Position numbers and translations under genes: made by a program. This document shows positions 6,498-12,317 of a stretch of 13,714 nt of DNA, in pieces. The DNA comes from Cenarchaeum sp. Its GTDB lineage: Archaea > Thermoproteota > Nitrososphaeria > Nitrososphaerales > Nitrosopumilaceae. The notes beneath the pieces were generated by a model. The model was not told where the DNA came from. It ran no database searches and saw only the letters and a list, made by a program, of their open reading frames with translations. The stretch lies in NCBI GenBank assembly GCA_007570915.1, contig RKSK01000163.1, positions 1 to 13,714 of the forward strand, read 5' to 3'. The number at the start of each line of letters is the position of its first letter. Position 1 is the stretch's first letter.

Positions 6498-6507
6498 GTT
6501 ATATAGT
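6498..6507 (-). promoter_or_regulatory. amoB TATA box
   Basis: The minus strand reads ACTATATAAC, the best TATA box in the window, centred 30 bases before the amoB GTG. Only a few leader bases are expected. It begins about ten bases after the stop codon of the upstream gene, so amoB has its own promoter and need not depend on read-through. Confidence 0.75.
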
Positions 6508-6515
6508 TTTCCTGC

Positions 6516-7043
6516 CTACCGGGCGCCGCGCGCGCCTGAGGGTCCCCCCGGCGCCCCGGCGCCGCCCCCGCGCGGGGGCTCGGGCGCCCACCTCCTCGTG
6601 TGCGCCCCAAACCTGTAGACGAGCGGCCCCCCCGCGGGCCGGCCCGCGAGGTGGTGGGGCATCGTCTCGGGGACATAGTCGATCTTTTCGAGCGAGTTCG
6701 CAAAGAGGCCCCTGTCGGCCGAGTCGACGACAAAGGAGACCTGCGGCTCGCCGGCAAAGTCGATGCGGACCTCGAGCGAGCCGGCGCGGCCGCCGCGCCT
6801 GCGCTTCATCTCGCCGAGGAGGGCCTTTAGCCTCTCCCACCTCCTCAGCCCAAACCACTCGAAAAACCCGTCGCCAAAGGCCACGGGCAGGCCGATGCGC
6901 AGCCGGCCCGCGGCGCCGCCCTCGGGCATGCCCGCCTCGGACTCGTCGAGCTCAAAGACGGCCCCGAGGCACTCGTGGGCGACCTCGACCTCCCAGGGCG
7001 ACACGCCGCAGTACTCCACCTTCGCCACGAGGCCGCCGCCCAT
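6516..7043 (-). CDS. Unrecognised 175-aa protein upstream of amoB
   Basis: An open frame from ATG 7041-7043 to TAG 6516-6518. No signal peptide or membrane segment is visible, so it is probably cytoplasmic. The first 140 residues look globular: a beta-rich start (AKVEYCGVSPWEVEVAHECLG), an amphipathic helix FFEWFGLRRWERLKALLGEMKRRR around 59-82 (basic end), and further strands VRIDFAGEPQVSFVVD. The last 25 or so residues are a Gly/Pro/Arg-rich disordered tail. I do not recognise the family. A TATA-like element lies about 29 bases upstream. The gene sits between korB and amoB on the same strand, but each of these neighbours appears to have its own control. Confidence 0.75.
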   Translation of the reverse strand: MGGGLVAKVEYCGVSPWEVEVAHECLGAVFELDESEAGMPEGGAAGRLRIGLPVAFGDGFFEWFGLRRWERLKALLGEMKRRRGGRAGSLEVRIDFAGEPQVSFVVDSADRGLFANSLEKIDYVPETMPHHLAGRPAGGPLVYRFGAHTRRWAPEPPRGGGAGAPGGPSGARGAR

Positions 7044-7066
7044 CGCCGGCGCGCGGGCCGCGGCGC

Positions 7067-7077
7067 GTTTTGTAAAA
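7067..7077 (-). promoter_or_regulatory. Weak TATA-like box for the 175-aa gene; possible korB terminator
   Basis: The minus strand reads CTTTTACAAAA, the only A/T-rich stretch between the korB stop (7092) and the ATG at 7043, centred about 29 bases before that ATG. The TTTT part could also act as a short terminator for the kor operon. It is a poor TATA consensus. Confidence 0.35.
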
Positions 7078-7091
7078 GCCTTTGCGCGCCG

Positions 7092-8057
7092 CTAGGCGGC
7101 AAGCTCGTCCAGCATGGGCGAGACGTCGGTCGTGGCGCGCCCGCCGGACTCGATCGCCTGCAGGGCCGGCGGGTTTTCGGCATAGTTGCGTATCTGGTCG
7201 CGTATGCGGCCGTCGTAGGGCGTGACGGTCTCGTTGTGGTAGAACACCCCCGTGGGTATGCGCTCGCCCCACTCGAGCGACCTCGAGAGCGCCTGGCCGA
7301 GCTTCTCGTTGAGCTCGCCGGCGCCGGCAAAGTGGACCACGGGGTCGTACCCCTCGTCCTCGAGCCTGTATATGCGCGAGTGGCGCTCCGCCCCGTCGCC
7401 GCCCCCCGTGCCCCCGCCGGCGTACCAGTCGCGCGTGTTTATGTCGTTGTACGTCGGGCACGGCGAGAGGACGTCGACGAACGCGAGGCCCTCGTGCGCG
7501 ATCGCGGCCTTTATGATGTCCTTTAGCTGCCGCACGTCGTACGAGTACGCGCGCGCGACAAACGTGAACCCGCTTGTCACGGCGAGGCCCACGGGATTCA
7601 CGTTATAGTTTACGTTGGGCGAGGGCAGCGACTTTGTCTTTGTCCCGAGCTTTAGCGTCGGCGACGCCTGGCCCTTTGTGAGGCCGTACACGCCGTTGTC
7701 AAATATGATGTACGCCATGTTGACGTTTCGCCTGCCGGCGGCGACAAAGTGGCCCGCGCCTATGCCCAGGCCGTCGCCGTCGCCGCCGACGGCGACTATC
7801 CTCATGTTGGGGTTTGCCAGGGCCGCGCCCTGCGCAAAGGGCAGGACGCGCCCGTGGAGCGTGTGTATGCCGGTGACGTTGACAAAGTGGGCAGTCTTGC
7901 CCGAGCAGCCGATCCCGGAGAATATCGCCGCCTCGTGGCGCGCGACGCCCATCTCGGCGAGCGACATCTGGATCGCGTTGAGTATGCCAAAGTCGCCGCA
8001 CCCCGGGCACCAGTCGTTGTGGACGCCCGTCTTGTAGTCGGAGAGGCTAGGCGCCAT
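7092..8057 (-). CDS. korB: 2-oxoacid:ferredoxin oxidoreductase, beta subunit
   Basis: This 321-aa TPP-binding subunit of a 2-oxoacid (probably 2-oxoglutarate) ferredoxin oxidoreductase decarboxylates the oxoacid and passes electrons through a [4Fe-4S] cluster to ferredoxin. Cluster cysteines are visible at Cys17 and Cys20 (WCPGCGDFG), Cys51 (GIGCSGK) and Cys200 (SPCPTYND). The TPP-Mg motif is GGDGDGLGIGAGHF (91-104) with RRNVN following, and DNGVYGLTKGQ lies downstream. Length is typical of two-subunit archaeal enzymes. A strong Shine-Dalgarno (GGAGGT, eight bases upstream) fixes the ATG at 8055-8057, and the gene overlaps the end of korA by 11 bases, so the two are translationally coupled. 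Substrate (2-oxoglutarate versus pyruvate) cannot be settled by eye. Confidence 0.95.
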   Translation of the reverse strand: MAPSLSDYKTGVHNDWCPGCGDFGILNAIQMSLAEMGVARHEAAIFSGIGCSGKTAHFVNVTGIHTLHGRVLPFAQGAALANPNMRIVAVGGDGDGLGIGAGHFVAAGRRNVNMAYIIFDNGVYGLTKGQASPTLKLGTKTKSLPSPNVNYNVNPVGLAVTSGFTFVARAYSYDVRQLKDIIKAAIAHEGLAFVDVLSPCPTYNDINTRDWYAGGGTGGGDGAERHSRIYRLEDEGYDPVVHFAGAGELNEKLGQALSRSLEWGERIPTGVFYHNETVTPYDGRIRDQIRNYAENPPALQAIESGGRATTDVSPMLDELAA

Positions 8058-9966
8058 ACGTCAGGACCTCCCTCCTGCCCGCCGTCCCGCCGGCGACCCT
8101 GCGCAGCGCGCCGGCGAGCTCCGTGCTCGTCATCGCGCGCCCCGTGTACTTGAGTATATAGTGGTCCGGCTCGCGGCCCATGCTGCGCGCGAACAGCGCG
8201 CCGAGCTGGCCCGTGTAGTTTGACTCGACGTCGACGATGGTCGTCGCGCCCTCCAGCAGGTGCGCCACGTACGACGCGGGGAAGGGGTGGAGCATCTTCA
8301 CCTGCACAAAGCGCATCTCCGGCCCGCCGCCGGCGCGGACCTCCTCGAGCGCGTCGAGTATGGGGCCCTTTGTCGAGCCCCACGAGACTATGGCGATCTC
8401 GCCGGAGCCGTAAAGCGTGGCCTGCTCGGCGTCGGGTATGGCGCGCAGCGCGAGGCCCTCGCGCGAGAGCCTCTTGCGCATCATCTCGGCGCGGACCACG
8501 GGGTCCTCCGTTATGTGGCCCGCCTCGTCGTGCTCGTCGCCCGTGCACCAAAACTCGGCCCCCTCGACGCCGAGGCGCGCGCGCTCGGATATCCCGTCGC
8601 CGCCGAGGGCAAACCTGCGGTAGCCCTCGCCGGCCCGGCGCGTGAGCAGCCTCCCGCGGTCTATGGACACCCTCGAGGCCTCAAAGCGCCTGCACGTGAG
8701 TATCGTGCTCGCGAGGTACTTGTCCATCATGTGTATGACGGGCACCTGGTAGACGTCGGCATAGTTAAAGCAGCGCGCCGTGTCGTAAAAGCTCTCCTCG
8801 ACGTCGCCGGACGCGTAGACGATCCTCGGGAACTCGCCGTGGCCGGCGTGGACCGCAAAGAGCAGGTCGTCCTGGCCGTGGCGCGTCGGCAGGCCAGTCG
8901 CCGGCCCGCTGCGCTGGTAGAGCGTGATGACGAGGGGGACCTCGTTGATCCCCGCCCACCCGAGGCACTCGGCCATGAGCGAAAAGCCGGGGCCGGACGT
9001 GCACGTCGACGAGCGCGCGCCGGCGATCGAGCTCCCTATGGCCATGCCAATGGCGCTGATCTCGTCCTCGCACTGGACGACGAGCGTCGAGCCGGGCCGG
9101 CTGCCGGCCACGCCGAGCTCGACGTGGGACTCTAGGTAGACGCTCTCGTCGGACGCCGGCGTTATGGGATAGTACGACTGGAAGCGGCAGCCGGCGGCGA
9201 TCTTGCCGATCGCCGTCCCGTGGTACCCCTGCGCGAGCATCGTGCCCTCGCGCGGGCCGCCCCGCGGCGCGAGCGTGGCGCGCGCGCGGCCCACCTCGGA
9301 CCGCGCGGCCGAGTACGCGCGCGAGGCGGCCATCTCGTTTAGCCTGGCCACCTCGGGCTTTGCGGCAAACGCGCGCCTGATGGCCGCGCGCGTGGCCTCC
9401 TCGGGGATCCCGAGGGCCGCCATCGAGAGGGACGCGCCGATTACGTTGAACATGCGAGTCATGCCGCGCAGCCTCGGGTTTCCGGCCTCCTCGGCGAGCG
9501 AGGAGAGTATGGCGCGAAACGAGACGGCGTGGACGGCGGTCCCGGCCCCGCGCGCGGCGGCGACTGCGCCCTCGACGCCCTCCGGCCTGCCGGCGCCGGC
9601 GAGCTCCGCCCCGAGGCGCGCGGCATAGTCTCTGTCCATCGTGGCCACGTCGGATATCATCGCCTTTTGCATGCCCGAGTCGTAGATTATCGTGCCGCCG
9701 CGCACGTCGGCGTGGTGGCGCAGCATGGTCTCGGTGTCATAGGCGACCATGATGTCCGCGCCGCTGACGTTGGACCGGACCTCGCCGCTCGAGGCCCTGA
9801 CCACGAAATAGCTGTGCTCGCCCTTTATGTTAGAGTAGAACTCGCGCTTGCCGAACACGTGGTACCCCATCGACGCGCACGCGCCGGAGAATATGCCGGC
9901 CGCCGACTCCACTCCGCTCCCCTGCGGGCCGCCGACTAGCCATGACACGTCAACCCTGCCCGCCAT
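8047..9966 (-). CDS. korA: 2-oxoacid:ferredoxin oxidoreductase, fused gamma-alpha subunit
   Basis: This 639-aa partner of korB joins the gamma domain (residues 1 to about 190: GPQGSGVESAAGIF, GKREFYSNIKGEHSYFVVR) to the alpha/pyrimidine-binding region. The hallmark YPITPASD is at 266-273, with CEDEISAIGMAIGSSIAGAR and TSGPGFSLM (323-331) following. The C-terminal transketolase-like domain includes KMLHPFPASYV and VESNYTGQL. The gamma-alpha fusion with a separate beta subunit is the archaeal two-subunit arrangement; no ferredoxin-like delta subunit is seen nearby. The frame is open far upstream to 10470, but that extension is Arg/Pro/Ala-rich shadow. The ATG at 9964-9966 gives the proper first strand (VDVSWLVGGPQGSG) and lies four bases after the stop of a small cysteine-rich gene. 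Acts in cytoplasmic central carbon metabolism. Confidence 0.95.
   Translation of the reverse strand: MAGRVDVSWLVGGPQGSGVESAAGIFSGACASMGYHVFGKREFYSNIKGEHSYFVVRASSGEVRSNVSGADIMVAYDTETMLRHHADVRGGTIIYDSGMQKAMISDVATMDRDYAARLGAELAGAGRPEGVEGAVAAARGAGTAVHAVSFRAILSSLAEEAGNPRLRGMTRMFNVIGASLSMAALGIPEEATRAAIRRAFAAKPEVARLNEMAASRAYSAARSEVGRARATLAPRGGPREGTMLAQGYHGTAIGKIAAGCRFQSYYPITPASDESVYLESHVELGVAGSRPGSTLVVQCEDEISAIGMAIGSSIAGARSSTCTSGPGFSLMAECLGWAGINEVPLVITLYQRSGPATGLPTRHGQDDLLFAVHAGHGEFPRIVYASGDVEESFYDTARCFNYADVYQVPVIHMMDKYLASTILTCRRFEASRVSIDRGRLLTRRAGEGYRRFALGGDGISERARLGVEGAEFWCTGDEHDEAGHITEDPVVRAEMMRKRLSREGLALRAIPDAEQATLYGSGEIAIVSWGSTKGPILDALEEVRAGGGPEMRFVQVKMLHPFPASYVAHLLEGATTIVDVESNYTGQLGALFARSMGREPDHYILKYTGRAMTSTELAGALRRVAGGTAGRREVLTYGA
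8066..8071 (-). promoter_or_regulatory. Strong Shine-Dalgarno site of korB
   Basis: The minus strand reads GGAGGT eight bases before the korB ATG, inside the 3' end of korA. It is the clearest canonical RBS in the window and contrasts with the leaderless first genes of the transcription units. Confidence 0.7.
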
Positions 9967-9970
9967 GGCC

Positions 9971-10108
9971 CTACCCGCCCCCCGTGGCCGAGTCAAAGAG
10001 GGCGCACTCGCACCCGTCGCGCTCGCCGCAAAACTCGCACACGCACCTGCACGCGCTGAGGAGCTCGCCGCACGCGATGCAGCACGCATAGTCGTCCTTT
10101 TCTGCCAA
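9971..10108 (-). CDS. 45-aa cysteine-rich, likely metal-binding protein leading the kor operon
   Basis: The proposed start is the TTG at 10106-10108 (TTG GCA GAA AAG GAC), 30 bases downstream of a TATA box, giving MAEKDDYACCIACGE and ending FDSATGGG. Nine of 45 residues are Cys (9, 10, 13, 20, 22, 24, 27, 33, 35), in patterns CCxxC, CxCxCxxC and CxC, with acidic flanks. This suggests one or two zinc or Fe-S sites. It ends four bases before korA, so it is almost certainly co-transcribed with korA-korB. A role as a small electron carrier, zinc ribbon or assembly aid for the oxidoreductase is possible, but no family is recognised. The same frame is open upstream to 10270, but that stretch is Pro/Arg/Ala-rich and would place the promoter inside the gene. 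Confidence 0.6.
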   Translation of the reverse strand: MAEKDDYACCIACGELLSACRCVCEFCGERDGCECALFDSATGGG

Positions 10109-10133
10109 CGGCGGGCAGCGCGGGGGCGCGTCT

Positions 10134-10143
10134 GTATAAACGT
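10134..10143 (-). promoter_or_regulatory. TATA box for the cysteine-rich gene and kor operon
   Basis: The minus strand reads GTTTATACAG, centred about 30 bases before the TTG at 10108. It is an isolated A/T element in GC-rich surroundings, and it is the reason for the short gene model downstream. Confidence 0.55.
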
Positions 10144-10561
10144 GATTGGCCGGGGCGCCGGCCGGGGCCGGAGAGGGCTGCGGAACCGTGGGCGGCCTGC
10201 CGGGATTGCGCATGGGCGTCGGGGAGCCTCCGGCGCGGCGCCCGCCCGCCCGGCGCGCATTCCAGGGCAAGGGCCGGATCCGGCTCCGTGGGCCGGCGGA
10301 GAGGCCAGGACGTCAAAACGCCAGAACCGCAAACCTGTGGCGGGCCTTTGGGGCATGATCTGCCCGTGAACACGCATGGCGTCCGACCGCGCGCACGCGG
10401 GCCCCTTTCGCCTTTGTCCGCAAAGCGGCGTGCCGTGCCTGCATGCGTGCTTTCCACGCCATGAACCCACGACGGCTGCGGAACGGCACGAACCGCGTCT
10501 TCAGGGGCGGACGCCCAACAGAGGAGTGTAATTTCATGGTGCGGTGTTGGGAGACGGCGTG
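10144..10561 (-). other. Stretch without a supported gene
   Basis: About 420 bases between the kor promoter and the stop of the frameshifted gene. The left half (10144-10310) is very GC-rich with G/C runs such as CCGGGGCGCCGGCCGGGGCCGG. The right half grades into lower GC. All frames give Arg/Pro/Ala-rich or His/Lys/Arg-rich translations typical of non-coding GC-rich DNA. A 74-codon minus frame (10313-10537) is basic throughout and not convincing. I see no T-loop signature of a tRNA and no repeat array. It could hold a degraded gene or a small RNA, but nothing supports either. Confidence 0.4.
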
Positions 10562-11028
10562 CTATGCCTGGTGGCTGTACTGCGGCGCCAGCTTTATGTT
10601 CTTGGCAGTGTTGTGGTTTATGTTGTACACGCGATCCCCATTGGCGTCGTATATGGATGTCCTCGAAATTTCATTTAGGTTGAAATGTGTCCTTATGCGC
10701 GTGCCATCGTCGAGCAAGTAGCGTTATTGTCATGAGCTATTGTCTCAAAGGGGATGTCCGCCCGCTCTATGCTTTGCCGCCGCTCCCCGCCGCTTGGCGC
10801 AGCAGAGGGAGTCCCTTTTAGTTCAGGCGCACAAATCACGGCAGTAATTATACGGGCATCAGGAATGTATTCTGGCACATTTCCGTCCATGACGCGGCGA
10901 ACGTCCCTGCGCACTATGCGAATTCTCAATTTTGTTCCATCAGAAACTTGGTATATGTTCCATGGCTCTTTAAGTACTTCAAAATCAAGCGACGTGGCAC
11001 CGCCCTGTTCATTCGGAGACATTGTCAA
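10562..11028 (-). pseudogene. Tandem-domain protein with the second domain interrupted by a -1 frameshift
   Basis: From TTG 11026-11028 (or ATG 11020-11022) the frame runs 111 codons and stops at 10693. The first domain includes DFEVLKEPWNIYQVSDGTKLRIR. The second begins in the same frame as PFETIAHDNN and continues, one base out of phase, from about 10720 as YLLDDGTRIRTHFNLNEIS, ending SHQA at a TAG at 10562-10564. Aligning the copies (F-E-x-[LI] ... Y-x-[VL]-x-DGT-[KR]-[LI]-R) needs no gap except one missing base at 10720-10723, which pins the lesion. No homopolymer lies at the site, so slippage is not obvious. It may be a real mutation, a sequencing error or recoding. Function unknown. Composition is AT-richer than the neighbours. 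It overlaps the small gene upstream and likely shares its promoter; a GGAG lies 12 bases before the TTG. Confidence 0.65.
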
Positions 11029-11188
11029 TAGGCACTACGTCTCCTTGAGGTTGGGTGGTTTGTGTGACACAGACGCCCTCATAAATATTGGTTTGTGGAA
11101 CGCCGGAGATCATTGGCCTCATAGGAACTCCTGAGATCCTAGTGCCCCTGTGCATAGTGCTCGATGTGGACTTGGTTTCGTTAGACAC
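11009..11188 (-). CDS. Unrecognised 59-aa protein, leaderless GTG start
   Basis: GTG at 11186-11188 opens 59 codons (MSNETKSTSS... to ...VPIDNVSE). It is Ser/Thr-rich at the N-terminus, then contains a short duplicated element ISGVPMRPMISGVPQTN and an end VCVTQTTQPQGDVVPIDN. It has no signal peptide, no membrane segment and one cysteine. The start is chosen because a TATATA box is centred 25 bases upstream. The same frame is open to 11743 but there it is the antisense shadow of neighbouring genes. It overlaps the next gene by up to 20 bases, and the two form one unit in the low-GC island. The family is not recognised. Pro/Gly-rich spacing suggests a flexible or partner-dependent peptide. Confidence 0.6.
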   Translation of the reverse strand: MSNETKSTSSTMHRGTRISGVPMRPMISGVPQTNIYEGVCVTQTTQPQGDVVPIDNVSE

Positions 11189-11207
11189 CGGCGGGCCGCA
11201 ATATCGA

Positions 11208-11218
11208 GGGTATATAGG
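11208..11218 (-). promoter_or_regulatory. TATA box of the low-GC two-gene unit
   Basis: The minus strand reads CCTATATACCC, centred about 25 bases before the GTG at 11188. A clean TATATA core in GC surroundings. It decides the start of the 59-aa gene. Confidence 0.6.
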
Positions 11219-11244
11219 TGTTTGAGCGGTTCCTGCCCCCGCCC

Positions 11245-11556
11245 TCACAGCCTGCCGGCCTCGTGCATCGCAGTCGCATAGTCGCACTCGGCCCCCATGC
11301 GCAGGTAGGGGACGAGGCGGTAGTGTATCGAGTAGAGGTCGCCCTCGCGCAGCAGGACGCCCTTTTGGGCCAGCGATGCCAGGCCCCTCGAGGCCGCGCG
11401 CGTCTCGCCCCCCGAGCAGGCCGCGGCCCTCTTTGCCCTGTACTGGGCCAGCGTAAAGGACGGCTCGCCGAGCTCCAGCACGAGTGGCCATATGACGCGG
11501 GCCCACACGAGGCGCCTCCTCTCGGTGGCCAGCGCGTACTTGCCCTTGGCGCTCAT
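11245..11556 (-). CDS. Small 103-aa protein, possibly winged-helix
   Basis: ATG at 11554-11556, TGA/TAG-terminated at 11245, 103 residues. It starts with a basic segment (MSAKGKYALATERRRLVW), has a helix ARVIWPLVLELGE, and a region ASRGLASLAQKGVLLREGDLYSIHYRLVPYLR (about 56-87). That region reads like a recognition helix followed by the beta-wing of a winged-helix protein: a short helix, a Gly turn, and two strands with LLREGDLYSI. There is no catalytic motif. It is transcribed divergently from the YkgJ-like gene with an intergenic gap of about 41 bases, so it could control that promoter, but this is inference from layout. Cytoplasmic. Homology could not be checked. Confidence 0.65.
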   Translation of the reverse strand: MSAKGKYALATERRRLVWARVIWPLVLELGEPSFTLAQYRAKRAAACSGGETRAASRGLASLAQKGVLLREGDLYSIHYRLVPYLRMGAECDYATAMHEAGRL

Positions 11557-11566
11557 TTGCCATTAG

Positions 11567-11576
11567 CGTTATAACG
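11567..11576 (+). promoter_or_regulatory. TATA box of the YkgJ-like gene
   Basis: CGTTATAACG is centred about 27 bases before the GTG at 11598. It is a perfect palindrome and could also serve as a protein-binding site between the two divergent genes. It supports the GTG start over the TTG at 11589. Confidence 0.5.
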
Positions 11577-11582
11577 CCCGCG

Positions 11583-11590
11583 CTATATTT
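11583..11590 (-). promoter_or_regulatory. TATA box of the 103-aa gene
   Basis: The minus strand reads AAATATAG, centred about 30 bases before the ATG at 11556. It lies inside the region between the divergent TATA box (11567-11576) and the plus-strand start. The two promoters therefore cross over each other. Confidence 0.5.
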
Positions 11591-11597
11591 GGTTCGC

Positions 11598-12317
11598 GTG
11601 CCGGCGAGGCAGGAGGAGGAGGTCAGGGCGTCCCTAGACGCCCTCGAGGCGGCCGGCTGGGAGGTCGAGCCGGCCATACGCGACCTCACGCTCGGCAGGG
11701 CCGGCCCCGTCAGCGAGCGCACGCTGCGGGTCCGCTCGGTCACCTACCACATACCATACATAGAGTCGGCCTCGCGCGTTGTCCTGTGGGGGTGCCGCTG
11801 GCCGGACTGCACGAACTGCTGCTCTCGGCAGGGCCGCCTGCCGCTGACGTCAGACGACCTCATCACGATAGGAAGCGGCCTCAAGTACGCAAGGACGTCC
11901 GAGTTTGTGGCCGCCGAGACGATAACCTCGACGTGGTCCGCGCCCGGGCCCTCCGGGCCATCGTCTGCGACGATGACGAGCGTCAACCTCAAGCGCTCGG
12001 CGTCCGAGACGGCCGCGGACGACGGCACGCGCATACCCTGCCGCTTCCTCGGCGGCGACGGCGCGTGCACGCTGCACCCCGGCAGGCCCGGCGTCTGCTA
12101 CCTCTACCCGTTCGCGACGTGGCTGCAGGCAGAGCGCGGCGCCGCGAGCGTGCACGCGGCGTTCCAGTTCACGGGGGACTGCCCCGGGTTTTACCTTGCC
12201 GAGTCCGTCGAGGAGATGCGCCCCACGCTTGAGGAGTATGCCGACATTATCGTGCGCTACAACATGGCGTACGCGCGCACGGCGCGCGAGGGGTACGGCG
12301 CCTCGGCGATGCACTAG
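11598..12317 (+). CDS. YkgJ-family cysteine-cluster protein
   Basis: This 239-aa protein has the cysteine pattern of the YkgJ/UPF0153 family, usually described as a putative zinc- or iron-chelating domain. C-x4-C-x2-CC is at 66-75 (CRWPDCTNCC), then CRFLGGDGACTLHPGRPGVCYLYPF with Cys148, Cys157 and Cys167, and DCPGF with Cys195. The biochemical role is poorly defined; a metal-dependent modification or metal-binding function is likely. The first 60 residues form a charged helical region. The GTG at 11598-11600 is chosen from the TATA spacing (about 27 bases); a TTG at 11589 adds three residues. The segment at 100-146 includes a Ser/Thr/Pro-rich stretch (TSTWSAPGPSGPSSATMTS), perhaps a loop insert. 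Its stop overlaps the convergent gene by four bases (CTAG). Confidence 0.85.
   Translation: MPARQEEEVRASLDALEAAGWEVEPAIRDLTLGRAGPVSERTLRVRSVTYHIPYIESASRVVLWGCRWPDCTNCCSRQGRLPLTSDDLITIGSGLKYARTSEFVAAETITSTWSAPGPSGPSSATMTSVNLKRSASETAADDGTRIPCRFLGGDGACTLHPGRPGVCYLYPFATWLQAERGAASVHAAFQFTGDCPGFYLAESVEEMRPTLEEYADIIVRYNMAYARTAREGYGASAMH

Noticed and set aside
9967..10470. N-terminal extension of korA to 10470
   Set aside because: The added residues are Arg/Pro/Ala-rich with no family match, cover the cysteine-rich small gene and its promoter, and put the true gamma-domain start deep inside the protein.
10313..10537. 74-aa basic minus-strand frame downstream of the frameshifted gene
   Set aside because: Arg/Lys/His-rich from end to end, no RBS or TATA at suitable spacing, and codon choice unlike either the GC-rich or the low-GC genes. 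Possibly a gene remnant, but unsupported.
10144..10561. tRNA or other structured RNA gene in the gene-free stretch
   Set aside because: No GTTCRANNC T-loop, no cloverleaf-compatible acceptor ends found by eye. GC-rich self-complementarity alone is expected at this composition.
10443..10721. 92-aa plus-strand frame with a hydrophobic segment (AWWLYCGASFMFLAVLWFML)
   Set aside because: It is antisense to the second domain of the tandem-domain gene, whose minus-strand reading has internal similarity to the first domain. The apparent membrane helix is a by-product.
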